A DNA stretch of 64,000 nt from Methylobacterium mesophilicum (GTDB lineage Bacteria; Pseudomonadota; Alphaproteobacteria; Rhizobiales; Beijerinckiaceae), in assembly GCF_022179445.1 (NCBI RefSeq), contig NZ_BPQU01000016.1, positions 1 through 64,000 on the forward strand. Reading direction: 5' to 3'. Positions 1 to 9,094 of the stretch are shown one piece after another. Position 1 is the first letter of the stretch, and every line of letters starts with the position of its first letter. The position numbers and the translations under genes are program-made. A model generated the notes under the pieces. It had not been told where the DNA came from, did not search any database, and saw only the letters and a list, made by a program, of their open reading frames with translations.

Positions 1-372
1 GGGGCGAGCCGGGGGCCCACCTGGCGAGGGCCCCGCCCGCCCCGGGCGGCCGGGGGGGTCGGGCCGGGGGCCCGGCCCGAGGCGGCGGGCCCGGGTCCGG
101 TGCTCGGGGGGCCCGCCGCCGGCTCGCGCCTCGACACGCGGCTGTTCACCGCCATCGCGACCGAGACCGGGGCGGCGGGCAATTCCACGGCGCTGGTCGG
201 GACGCCCGAGCAGGTGGCCGAGGCGCTGCTCGACTATCACGACCTCGGGGTGCGCACCTTCCTGATCCGCGGCTTCGATCCGCTGGAGGACGCGATCCAG
301 TACGGCCGGGACCTGCTGCCGGCGTTCAAGGCCGCCCTCGCCGCCCGCGGCAGCGCCGCCGAGGCCGCCTGA
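1..372 (+). CDS. LLM-class flavin-dependent monooxygenase, C-terminal end only
   Basis: This is the last part of a luciferase-like, FMNH2-dependent monooxygenase of the SsuD/alkanesulfonate type. The frame is open from base 1, so the start lies outside the window. From about base 120 the translation reads as the normal C-terminus of the family, including RLFTAIATETGAAGNSTALV, GTPEQVAEALLDY and the GVRTFLIRGFDPLEDA segment that closes the barrel. The first ~33 codons translate to a Gly/Pro/Arg string unlike the family, and the DNA there is almost pure G/C runs, so I suspect poor sequence at a contig edge. Its stop overlaps the next ATG by one base (TGATG), so it is co-transcribed with the following solute-binding protein, as in ssu-type operons. 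Confidence 0.75.
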   Translation, partial: GASRGPTWRGPRPPRAAGGVGPGARPEAAGPGPVLGGPAAGSRLDTRLFTAIATETGAAGNSTALVGTPEQVAEALLDYHDLGVRTFLIRGFDPLEDAIQYGRDLLPAFKAALAARGSAAEAA

Positions 373-1346
373 TGCGCGCCGCGTTTTTCTTGGTTCTCGC
401 CCTCTTGGCAGCCGGGCCGGTTCGGGCGGAAGACGTGCTGCGGATGGGCGACCAGCGCGGCAACGCCCGCGCCCTGATGGAGGCGGCGGGCGTCCTCGAT
501 GGCCTGTCCTACCGGCTCGAATGGAGCGAGTTCCCGGCCGCCGCGCCCTTGCTGGAGGCGCTCAATGCCGGGGCGATCGATGCGGGCGGGGTGGGCGACG
601 CGCCCTTTACCTTCGCGGCCGCCGCCGGGGCGCCCGTGAAGGCGTTCATGGCGTTCCGCAACCGGCAGGACGGGCTGGCGATCCTGGTGGCGCCCGATTC
701 GCCGATCCGGACCGTGGCGGATCTCAAGGGCAAGCGCATCGCCACCAACCGCGGCTCCATCGGCCACCAGGTCGTGCTGGCCGCCCTGGAGGAGGCGGGG
801 CTGCCGTTCGACGGCGTCGTGTTCAGCTTCCTGCCGCCGGCGGACGCCAAGATCGCCCTTGCGTCCGGGTCCGTGGATGCCTGGGCGACCTGGGAGCCCT
901 ACACCTCGACCGCCGAACTCGCCGGCCTGGCCCGGGTGGTCCGGGACGGGAACGGCATCACCCCGGGGCTGACCTTCACGGTGGCGCGCGACAGCGCCCT
1001 GAAGGACAAGCGACCCCTGCTCGCCGACTTCGCCGCGCGCCTTGCGAAGGCCCGGGCCTGGGCGCTCAAGGACCCGGCGCCCTACGCGAAGGTCTGGTCG
1101 AAGCTGATCGGCCTGCCGGAGGCGGTGCCTTTGCGCTGGTTCAGCCGCGCCGGCTACCGGACCGTGCCGATCGATGCCGACGTGATCGCCGACGAGCAGC
1201 GCACCATCGCCCTCTACGTCCGCGCCGGCCTGATCCCGAAGGGCCGCGCCCCGCAGGCGGCGGCGATCTTCGACACGGGGTTTTCCCAAGCCCTGCCCGA
1301 GGGTCTGTCGCGAGGCCTGTCGGAAATCCCGGCGGCGGTGCAATGA
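372..1346 (+). CDS. ABC transporter substrate-binding protein, SsuA/NrtT family
   Basis: A periplasmic binding protein of 324 residues for an ABC importer, probably of an aliphatic sulfonate or similar anion. An N-terminal signal peptide is visible (MRAAFFLVLALLAAGPVRA, cleavage near AEDVL). Family signatures follow: RMGDQRGNARALMEAAG, the AIDAGGVGDAPFTFAAAAG ligand-loop region, DLKGKRIATNRGSIGHQVV, and SGSVDAWATWEPYTS. The start codon overlaps the stop of the upstream monooxygenase, and the cupin gene follows 31 bp later. No permease or ATPase is in the window; they may lie upstream. The substrate is inferred from family and context only. Confidence 0.85.
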   Translation: MRAAFFLVLALLAAGPVRAEDVLRMGDQRGNARALMEAAGVLDGLSYRLEWSEFPAAAPLLEALNAGAIDAGGVGDAPFTFAAAAGAPVKAFMAFRNRQDGLAILVAPDSPIRTVADLKGKRIATNRGSIGHQVVLAALEEAGLPFDGVVFSFLPPADAKIALASGSVDAWATWEPYTSTAELAGLARVVRDGNGITPGLTFTVARDSALKDKRPLLADFAARLAKARAWALKDPAPYAKVWSKLIGLPEAVPLRWFSRAGYRTVPIDADVIADEQRTIALYVRAGLIPKGRAPQAAAIFDTGFSQALPEGLSRGLSEIPAAVQ

Positions 1347-1377
1347 TGGGCGGTTCCCCGGATCAGAGGTCCTGACC

Positions 1378-1917
1378 ATGCACGACGCCGGCGACGGCCA
1401 CAGCCATGCCCACGAGGACGGCCAAAAGCACGATCACGATCACCCCGCAGGGGAGGGGGCGGCGCGCTGGAAGCACGACGGCGTGCGGGTGATCCCGGGC
1501 GACCAGCTCGACAGCAACACCGCGCAGACCCCCGGCATGTTCCGGCAGGCGGCCGTCAACGCCGCCCGGGTCGGCGCCCAGAAGATCTGGGCCGGCACGG
1601 TGGCGATCCAGCCCGACGCCAAGACCGGCGTGCACCATCACGGCGCCCTGGAGAGCGTGATCTACGTGCTCTCCGGCCGCGCCCGGATGCGCTGGGGCGA
1701 GCGCCTCGAATACGTGGCCGAGGCCGGGCCGGGGGATTTCATCTTCGTGCCGCCTTTCGTGCCGCACCAGGAGATCAACGCCTCCACGGACGAGCCCCTG
1801 CACTGCGTGCTGGTGCGCTCGGACAACGAGGCCGTGGTGGTCAACATCCCGGATGTCGAGCCGGTGGAGCGGCCCGAATCCGTCCACTGGGTCGATCCGA
1901 TCCACAAGCACCCGTGA
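1378..1917 (+). CDS. Single-domain cupin with histidine-rich N-terminus
   Basis: A 179-residue cupin. The first ~25 residues carry a His/Asp/Gly-rich stretch (GDGHSHAHEDGQKHDHDH) typical of metal-binding or metal-storing extensions. The cupin barrel lies roughly at residues 55-155, with the first motif G-x5-HHHGALESVIYVLSG supplying His and Glu metal ligands and the second motif AGPGDFIFVPPFVPHQE supplying the last His. There is no signal peptide, so it should be cytoplasmic. It sits between the SsuA-like and NtaA-like genes on the same strand with short gaps, so it is probably part of that operon. Its substrate cannot be read from the sequence; it could be an oxygenase, an isomerase or a metal-binding accessory. 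Confidence 0.75.
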   Translation: MHDAGDGHSHAHEDGQKHDHDHPAGEGAARWKHDGVRVIPGDQLDSNTAQTPGMFRQAAVNAARVGAQKIWAGTVAIQPDAKTGVHHHGALESVIYVLSGRARMRWGERLEYVAEAGPGDFIFVPPFVPHQEINASTDEPLHCVLVRSDNEAVVVNIPDVEPVERPESVHWVDPIHKHP

Positions 1918-1936
1918 ATCCCTGCGGAGCGCAACC

Positions 1937-3283
1937 ATGAGTCGAGACCGCCAGCTGCATCTCGGCGCGTTCATGCGCCCGGTGGGGATCCACACGGCCT
2001 GGTGGCGCTATCCCGGCGGCTACCCGGACGCGAACTTCAACTTCGAGCACCTGACGCATTTCGCCCGGCGGTTGGAGGCGGCGAAGTTCGACGCCTTCTT
2101 CATGGCCGACCATCTGGCGGTGATGAACATGCCGGTGGCGGCGCTGCGCCGCTCGGCCACCGTGACCTCGTTCGATCCGCTGACGCTGCTGCCGGCGCTC
2201 GCCGCGCTCACGTCGCGGATCGGGCTGATCGCCACGGCGTCGACCACCTACAACGAGCCCTACCATGTGGCCCGGAAGTTCGCCTCCCTCGACCACATCT
2301 CGAAGGGCCGGGCCGGCTGGAACCTCGTCACCTCGGGCAACCCGGACGAGGCGCTGAATTTCGGCCGCGACGCGCATCTCGACCACGCGGTGCGCTACGC
2401 CCGGGCGCGCGAGTTCTACGACGTGGTCACCGGCCTGTGGGATTCCTGGGCCGACGACGCTTTCCTGATGGATCCGGAGAGCGGCCTGTTCTTCGATCCC
2501 GACAAGCTGCACGTCCTCGACCACGCGGGCGAGTTCCTGAAGGTGAAGGGCCCGCTCAACATCGCCCGGCCGGTGCAGGGCTGGCCGGTGATCGTCCAGG
2601 CCGGCGCCTCGGAGGCGGGACGGCAGATCGCGGCCGAGACCGCCGAGATGGTGTTCGGCGCGAGTTCCACCCTGGAGGCCGCGCAGGCCTACTACGCCGA
2701 CGTGAAGGGCCGGATGCCGGCGCTCGGGCGCGATCCCGACCACCTGAAGATCCTGCCCGGCGCCCTGGTGATCCTGGGCGAGACCGAGGCCGAGGCGCGG
2801 GCCAAGCGGACGCGCCTCGACGATCTGGTCCATCCCGACAGCGGGCTCGCCAACCTGTCGGTGCGGCTCGGGGTCGACGCCTCCGGCTTCGATCTCGACG
2901 CGCCCCTGCCCGAGATCCCCGAGACCAACGCCAGCAAGACCAGCCAGGCTCAGATCCTCGGCGAGGCCCACCGGACCGGCGCCACGGTGCGCGACCTCGC
3001 CCGCAGGGTCGGCGCCTATGCCGGGCTCCATTTCGTCGGGACGCCGGCGCAGGTTGCGGACCGGATGGAGGAATGGCTGGAGAGCCGCGGCTGCGACGGC
3101 TTCAACGTCATGTTCCCGTTCGTGCCCGAAGGGCTCGACGACGTGGTCGACCGGCTCGTGCCGGAACTGCAAAGGCGCGGCCTGTTCCGGCGCGACTATG
3201 CCGGCACGACCCTGCGCGACCATCTCGGCCTGCCGCGCCCGCCGAACCGGTTTTTTGCGTCGGACGAGACGGGCGGCGCGTGA
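1937..3283 (+). CDS. NtaA/SnaA/DszA-family FMN-dependent monooxygenase
   Basis: A 448-residue luciferase-like monooxygenase of the nitrilotriacetate / desulfurization (NtaA/DszA) group, which oxidises substrates with O2 and FMNH2 supplied by a separate reductase. Typical segments are MRPVGIHTAWWRYPG near the start, HLTHFARRLEAAKFDAFFMA, VTSFDPLTLLPALAALT, and DHISKGRAGWNLVTSGN, followed by GFNVMFPFVPEGLDD near the C-terminus. The ATG at 1937 has a GCGGAG ribosome site, whereas the frame extends further upstream into the cupin gene. It closes the operon with the upstream monooxygenase, binding protein and cupin, which suggests import and oxidative cleavage of an organosulfur or amine compound. 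Confidence 0.85.
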   Translation: MSRDRQLHLGAFMRPVGIHTAWWRYPGGYPDANFNFEHLTHFARRLEAAKFDAFFMADHLAVMNMPVAALRRSATVTSFDPLTLLPALAALTSRIGLIATASTTYNEPYHVARKFASLDHISKGRAGWNLVTSGNPDEALNFGRDAHLDHAVRYARAREFYDVVTGLWDSWADDAFLMDPESGLFFDPDKLHVLDHAGEFLKVKGPLNIARPVQGWPVIVQAGASEAGRQIAAETAEMVFGASSTLEAAQAYYADVKGRMPALGRDPDHLKILPGALVILGETEAEARAKRTRLDDLVHPDSGLANLSVRLGVDASGFDLDAPLPEIPETNASKTSQAQILGEAHRTGATVRDLARRVGAYAGLHFVGTPAQVADRMEEWLESRGCDGFNVMFPFVPEGLDDVVDRLVPELQRRGLFRRDYAGTTLRDHLGLPRPPNRFFASDETGGA

Positions 3284-3345
3284 CCGAACAGGATGTGCCG
3301 TTTCTCGGAAGGATCGAGATCTGCGCGGCTGCCCAGGACGCCACT

Positions 3346-3387
3346 CCCGTCATTTCGGAGCGCCGCAGACGATTCCGGAATGACGGG
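3346..3387. repeat. REP-like intergenic palindrome
   Basis: A 14-bp inverted repeat (CCCGTCATTTCGGA paired with TCCGGAATGACGGG, one G-U pair) separated by 14 bases, between the NtaA-like gene and the convergent DUF6481 gene. No T-run follows on either strand, so it is not a classical intrinsic terminator. Palindromes with a CCCGTCATTCCGG-type arm are common as dispersed intergenic repeats in GC-rich alphaproteobacteria, as far as I recall. It could still stabilise or end the two facing transcripts. Confidence 0.6.
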
Positions 3388-3437
3388 GTGATCAAGGTGG
3401 AAAGCTTGGACGAACGGCTTTCGAAAAGAGCGCCGTG

Positions 3438-3800
3438 TTACCGCTTCACCTTGGCCTTGCGGGCGGCGAAGCGGGCGTCGCGGGTCGCCTTCTGCTCGGC
3501 GGCGAGGGCGGCTTGGCGCTCGACCTTCTCGGCGGCCTGACGGACGATCTCGGCCGCCGCGCGCTCCTGTTCGGCGAGGGCTTCGGCGGCACGGACCGCG
3601 TCGGCGGCGGCGCGGGCGGCCTCCCGCTCGCTCACCCGCACCTCGCGGGCCTCGACGACGGCCTGGCGCTCGGCCTGCCGGGCGAGGACGGCCGGATCGT
3701 CGGCCGGGGGGCGTGCCCGGAACTGGGCCAGCCGCTCTTCCTTGGCCTTCGCGCCGGCCTCTAGACGATCGGACAGCTGCGTTTCTTTGAATTGACCCAC
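3438..3800 (-). CDS. DUF6481 family protein, Ala/Glu/Arg-rich coiled coil
   Basis: A 120-residue charged protein starting GQFKETQLSDRLEAG and continuing KAKEERLAQFRARPP, the pattern of the DUF6481 family found widely in Methylobacterium. The rest is an almost uninterrupted Ala/Glu/Arg helix ending in ARKAKVKR, predicted to be a coiled coil and strongly basic at the tail. The open frame extends 15 codons further, but I chose the GTG start at 3800 because AGGAG lies five bases before it. No enzymatic residues are evident. It is a lone gene, transcribed toward the upstream operon. Function is unknown. Confidence 0.75.
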   Translation of the reverse strand: MGQFKETQLSDRLEAGAKAKEERLAQFRARPPADDPAVLARQAERQAVVEAREVRVSEREAARAAADAVRAAEALAEQERAAAEIVRQAAEKVERQAALAAEQKATRDARFAARKAKVKR

Positions 3801-3945
3801 GGATACTCCTCGCGCGCTTCGCAGCGCCGGTGGCGAGAGCATCATCCCGAAAGGGTTTCGGAGACCGATGATGCCCGATCAAGAGCCCGAAACGGCATCG
3901 CGGATGCCGGTCCAGAAACAGAAGAAGCCGCTCCACACAGGGAAC

Positions 3946-3973
3946 GGCTTCGAAACGCGTCCTCAGGGTGAGG
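3946..3973. repeat. Degenerate dispersed repeat (CCTCAGGGTGAGG type)
   Basis: The segment CTTCGAAACGCG followed by CCTCA-GGG-TGAGG, just past the stop of the cold-shock gene, looks like a shortened copy of the CTTCGAGACGC...CTCCTCAGGGTGAGG intergenic repeat that I recall as frequent in Bradyrhizobium and Methylobacterium genomes. On the minus strand it forms a short hairpin directly downstream of the cold-shock stop and could help end that message. Identification as a dispersed repeat rests on memory, not on a second copy in this window. Confidence 0.4.
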
Positions 3974-3981
3974 CGCTCGGT

Positions 3982-4191
3982 TCAGGCGGCCTGGAGGCTG
4001 CCGGCGGACTGCTTGCCGCTGCGACGGTCGGTTTCCAGCTCGAAGGAGAGCTTCTGGCCCTCGATCAGGTTGCGCATGCCGGCGCGCTCGACAGCCGAGA
4101 TGTGCACGAACACGTCCTTGCCGCCGTCGTCAGGCTGGATGAAGCCGAAGCCCTTGGTCTCGTTGAACCACTTAACGGTGCCGATGGTCAT
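3982..4191 (-). CDS. Cold-shock protein (CspA family)
   Basis: A complete 69-residue cold-shock-domain protein that binds single-stranded RNA/DNA as an RNA chaperone. Both nucleic-acid-binding motifs are intact: [12 protein letters not shown] (RNP1) and [10 protein letters not shown] (RNP2). The start is [14 protein letters not shown], preceded by only a weak GGA ribosome site. The upstream leader is AT-richer than its surroundings and may be long, as is usual for csp messages. The frame is open further upstream, but that extension does not resemble the family. It is divergent from groES. Confidence 0.93.
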   Translation of the reverse strand: MTIGTVKWFNETKGFGFIQPDDGGKDVFVHISAVERAGMRNLIEGQKLSFELETDRRSGKQSAGSLQAA

Positions 4192-4534
4192 AAATATTCC
4201 AACTGCTTTAGAGCATGATGCGATCGACCAGCATTCCGGCCGATCAAAATCATCATACGGTAACAAAGATCCAGGGTTTGCTGCCGATGCGCTGCACGGG
4301 CAGCGAACGCTGGACGATCGAATGGGTCGAGCGCACGCCGTGCATGCGCTCATCCGCGAGTCGTCGAAAATGGGAGAGATGCAGAGCGCTCGCCCTGTTG
4401 TGGCGAGACGGCCGAATATCTGGCCTCAAATCGATATGCGTTCTCTAGCGCATTGCCGGGATAATCACAATCCCGAAAGAGGCTGCCGAGAAAAACGGTC
4501 CGGCGTGCCCGTGAAATCGCGGGTTCTTGCGATG

Positions 4535-4563
4535 TTGTTTTGGTGCACGACCTTCAATATTCA
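4535..4563 (+). promoter_or_regulatory. Possible groESL promoter
   Basis: TTGTTT and TATTCA are separated by 17 bases, a reasonable sigma-70-like spacing, about 66 bp before the CIRCE operator. The match is partial and other candidates are possible, including a sigma-32-type promoter starting at the CTTGCG a few bases upstream. Confidence 0.3.
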
Positions 4564-4628
4564 GGCCGCCCGTCCGGATCCGGGCCGCTCCGGCGGGTCG
4601 CGATCGGGCCCGCCGGCTTCGAAGAGCG

Positions 4629-4655
4629 TTAGCACTCTCGCCGATTGAGTGCTAA
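4629..4655 (+). promoter_or_regulatory. CIRCE operator (HrcA binding site)
   Basis: A perfect copy of the CIRCE consensus: TTAGCACTC, a nine-base spacer, then GAGTGCTAA. It lies about 105 bp before groES. CIRCE is the operator of the heat-shock repressor HrcA, so groESL here should be HrcA-repressed and derepressed on heat stress. hrcA itself is not in the window. Confidence 0.97.
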
Positions 4656-4760
4656 GAGGTCCCGACCCGGCGCGGATGATTCGGTCCGCTGCCGCCTTTC
4701 CCGTACGGGCTCCGTCATGCCGACGCGAGACCCGGAGGCGGGACGACCAGGATGCCACAC

Positions 4761-5048
4761 ATGAAGTTTCGCCCGCTGCACGACCGCGTGGTGCTACGCC
4801 GCATCGAGGGCGAGGAGAAGACCAAGGGCGGGATCATCATCCCCGACACCGTCAAGGAGAAGCCCCAGGAGGGCGAGGTCGTCGCCGTCGGACCCGGTGC
4901 CCGGGACGAGGCCGGCAAGATCAATCCCCTGGAGGTGAAGCCCGGTGATCGCGTGCTGTTCGGCAAGTGGTCCGGCACCGAGGTCAAGATCGACGGCCAG
5001 GACCTTCTGATCATGAAGGAATCCGACATCATGGGCGTCGTCGCCTAA
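4761..5048 (+). CDS. groES: Co-chaperonin GroES
   Basis: The 95-residue GroES subunit, which forms the heptameric lid of the GroEL folding chamber. The sequence is canonical: [20 protein letters not shown], the mobile loop [30 protein letters not shown], and [14 protein letters not shown] at the end. I prefer ATG 4761 to the in-frame ATG at 4752 because AGGA lies eight bases before it and most GroES proteins begin MKFRPLHDR. groEL follows after 90 bp in the same direction, under the CIRCE operator. Confidence 0.97.
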   Translation: MKFRPLHDRVVLRRIEGEEKTKGGIIIPDTVKEKPQEGEVVAVGPGARDEAGKINPLEVKPGDRVLFGKWSGTEVKIDGQDLLIMKESDIMGVVA

Positions 5049-6782
<1,734 letters not shown>

Positions 6783-6806
6783 GCCGGCTCCAGACCTAAA
6801 CACCAC

Positions 6807-6843
6807 GATCCGGCGCGGGCGCTTTTCGCGGTCGCGCCGGATC
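6807..6843 (+). terminator. groESL terminator hairpin
   Basis: An 11-bp perfect stem (GATCCGGCGCG / CGCGCCGGATC) with a 15-base loop, beginning 25 bp after the groEL stop. The downstream T-run is poor, which is common in GC-rich genomes. Confidence 0.7.
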
Positions 6844-6965
6844 CTCACTTGCAAGCCGGCCCGGGGCATCGATCCGGGCCTGCGCCGTCCCGCAACCGCG
6901 ACCCCCTCCGCACCGCACCAAGCGGGCCGATGCGGGTTGACCCTGGTGCCGGTCGGGAGATTCTG

Positions 6966-7316
6966 ATGCGCCTGCTCATCCATCGGGACGGGATCGTCCT
7001 GACGCTCGCCCCGCGCGCCGCCCTCCTGGCGCTGGTGACGACGGTCCTGGTGGCGCCCGCCCCGGCCCGTGCCTGGGGCATTCCCGGGTGCACCAACCTC
7101 CCCGAATACAATCGCGCCCTCGGCGCGCTCCAGGGCATGACCAGTGCCTGCGACATGAGCGTCGCGCATGCGCGCGAAGTCATCGCGGAGCATGACGGCG
7201 TCCCGGTGATGGTACCGCAGGCAGCGCCGCCGCCCCGGGTCCGGGTCCGGCGCCATCCGGCCCGATCTCACCACAGGACACCGCGCAAGCGGCGCGGCAC
7301 GGCGCACGCCTTCTGA
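6966..7316 (+). CDS. Small exported protein of unknown function
   Basis: A 116-residue protein with an N-terminal export signal (hydrophobic run ALLALVTTVLVAPAPARA, cleavage before WGIPG). The mature part has two Cys residues (PGCTNLPEYN and TSACDMSV) and a basic, His/Arg-rich tail (RVRRHPARSHHR). I chose ATG 6966 because GGGAGA lies just before it and because it places the signal peptide at the very N-terminus; the frame itself is open further upstream. I do not recognise a family. It stands alone after groEL. Confidence 0.6.
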   Translation: MRLLIHRDGIVLTLAPRAALLALVTTVLVAPAPARAWGIPGCTNLPEYNRALGALQGMTSACDMSVAHAREVIAEHDGVPVMVPQAAPPPRVRVRRHPARSHHRTPRKRRGTAHAF

Positions 7317-7423
7317 TCCGCACCGTCGTTGTCCGGAGGAGCCAGCGCCCCGCTAAAGTTAGACGGTGGCGTCGATGCCGGCCGGCTCCGTTAGGGCACC
7401 CGTAGGGATAAAGGATTCGCGCC

Positions 7424-7666
7424 GTGCGGCTCGATCTCGGTCACAAAGGCGATTGGATCGTCGATCCCCGCGAGCTGGCGTCGCGCCTGGGCGTCACCAT
7501 GGCCGTCCTCAAGCAGCAGGAACGCCTCGGCCAGGTCGAGGCTCGCATCAAGCCCGGCTCGGGCGCGGAGGCGGATCAGACCCGCGTGACGGTCCGCCTG
7601 CTCGACAAGGGCTGGCGGGGCATCTTCGATGAAAGCGGGGCGCTCATCGCCGAGGAGCGATGGTGA
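7424..7666 (+). CDS. Small DUF6522-like protein
   Basis: An 80-residue soluble protein starting at GTG, with AAGGA eight bases upstream. The pattern DWIVDPRELASRLGVTMAVLKQ followed by VTVRLLDKGWRGIFDESG resembles the DUF6522 family of short alphaproteobacterial proteins; this assignment is from memory. The middle looks like a helix-turn-helix-type fold without clear DNA-binding residues. Function is unknown. Confidence 0.6.
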   Translation: MRLDLGHKGDWIVDPRELASRLGVTMAVLKQQERLGQVEARIKPGSGAEADQTRVTVRLLDKGWRGIFDESGALIAEERW

Positions 7667-7789
7667 CGGGCCGCCCGGAGCGGTTCGCGGCCGGGCAAAA
7701 GGTCATCGCGGCCAAGAAAGCCGCGGCGCCGGGACAATGCGTGGTACAGACCTGAAGAGATTCCGCCGCTGCTCTCGTCGAGGACCGAC

Positions 7790-8158
7790 ATGAACGCCTT
7801 CAGATGGCTTATGGCCAAGGTTATCGGCTTCCTGTTCTCGCAGACGATCGACCACAAGAACCGCAAAGCTGCTGCCGACAAGGAGGGCGGGACCTACGAT
7901 GCCGCGCCGGCTTATCAGTCATCCGGGTTCGAAAGTGATTATCATGCGGCGACCAACCTGCTGAAGCAGCGGATGGACAAGAACTTTCCGGATAATTTTC
8001 ACGCCCGGCTCGGGTCGCAGGCCAACAGCATGTACGATTACGGTGAGGACCGTGCGGAGGCCGTCGACACGGCCTCGACCGCGATCGCGATGGCGCTCCG
8101 GAACGGCGCGACCGTCAGCCAGGCCGCGGAGGCGGGCGCGGCCAGCGTCGGCATCTGA
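7790..8158 (+). CDS. Hypothetical protein with N-terminal hydrophobic helix
   Basis: A 122-residue protein with a short hydrophobic N-terminus (MNAFRWLMAKVIGFLFSQT) that may anchor it to the membrane, then a charged region and an Ala-rich C-terminus. The central part, HAATNLLKQRMDKNFPDNFH, looks helical. The preceding AGGACCGAC offers a modest ribosome site. I recognise no family, and there is no obvious operon partner. Confidence 0.5.
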   Translation: MNAFRWLMAKVIGFLFSQTIDHKNRKAAADKEGGTYDAAPAYQSSGFESDYHAATNLLKQRMDKNFPDNFHARLGSQANSMYDYGEDRAEAVDTASTAIAMALRNGATVSQAAEAGAASVGI

Positions 8159-8276
8159 GGGGGGACGGACGGCTGCTCGGCCCCGCAGCCGTCTGCAAAA
8201 AGGGTCGCAACCGGGGAGAGAAGCCGCACGGCCCATCGGGCTCCGCGGCGTTACCGCGGGGCGGCCTCGGATCCGA

Positions 8277-8804
8277 TCACCAGAGATTGCGCGGCAACCG
8301 CCGCTTCCAGCGCTCGCCGGCCTTGAGGGTGTCGCCCTGCCGGGAAAGCCGGACCGGGCGCGTCGGCATCGCGGCCGGCTGGCTCACGACCGCGACCGGC
8401 GCCGGGGCGAGAACCGGCCGCGCCACCGTGACCACGGGCGTCTGCGCACGCTTGGACGGCACCTTCGAAGCCGGCTTCGAAACGGCCTTGGCCCGGCGCA
8501 CCCGCGGCAGGCGCTCGACCGACGGGGCGTCGTCCGCCTCGTCGGCGTCGGGCTCGCTCGCCGTCGCGAACATCGGAACGAGGCTCGGCAGCACCCGCCG
8601 GGCCGGGGTCTCGGGCGGCGCCGGCTCGACAGGGGCGGCGGGCGCGAACGCGGCCTCGGCCGGCTTGTCGGCGGTGTCCGGCGGAATGTCCCACCACAGA
8701 TCGGGATTGTCGCGGTGTCGCGCCGTCGTATCGACCAGCGCGACGCGGGAGGTGCGGGTATGCTTGACTTCGACCGTGAACGGCCGCGCGCTCCGGCGCT
8801 TCAT
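8277..8804 (-). CDS. Hypothetical basic, Pro/Ala-rich protein
   Basis: A 175-residue protein starting MKRRSARPFTVEVKHTRTSR, a beginning I recall from conserved alphaproteobacterial hypothetical proteins. It has DNPDLWWDIPPDTADKP near residue 40, then a low-complexity Ala/Pro/Val linker and a basic end (RWKRRLPRNLW). There is no signal peptide. The frame is open 20 codons further upstream, but the MKRR start is more plausible. The conserved N- and C-terminal patches around a disordered linker suggest a binding or scaffold role, which is inference only. Confidence 0.6.
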   Translation of the reverse strand: MKRRSARPFTVEVKHTRTSRVALVDTTARHRDNPDLWWDIPPDTADKPAEAAFAPAAPVEPAPPETPARRVLPSLVPMFATASEPDADEADDAPSVERLPRVRRAKAVSKPASKVPSKRAQTPVVTVARPVLAPAPVAVVSQPAAMPTRPVRLSRQGDTLKAGERWKRRLPRNLW

Positions 8805-9094
8805 GTGTGCGGAATTCCTGAGACTAACGTGCCCGGCGGCGCAAAATGTGCCGGCAACGTTCAAGCATCATACGGGACTGAACCACGCGTTGTCGAGCGC
8901 GGAGATCAACAATCCTGTTCGTGCAGCATAGGCTTTTGGGATGACCTCAAGTGCCGCGGCTCCATAGCACAGTCGAAGTACTGCCTTCCGCGCTTCATGG
9001 TTGTGGCAGCGGTGCCGATATGGGTCCGTCGGGTTCGTGCGTCGCCACCTCCGGACCGGCCGCCGTGCCGGCCTCGAATCCGGGCCGTTGAAGG

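Larger units (their letters stand above)
4192..4760. other. Divergent control region between csp and groES
   Basis: This 569-bp gap holds no convincing gene. Its left half is AT-richer and should carry the csp promoter and leader. Its right half holds a possible groES promoter and the CIRCE operator, which are listed separately. Small open frames here have no family resemblance and no good ribosome sites. Confidence 0.7.
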
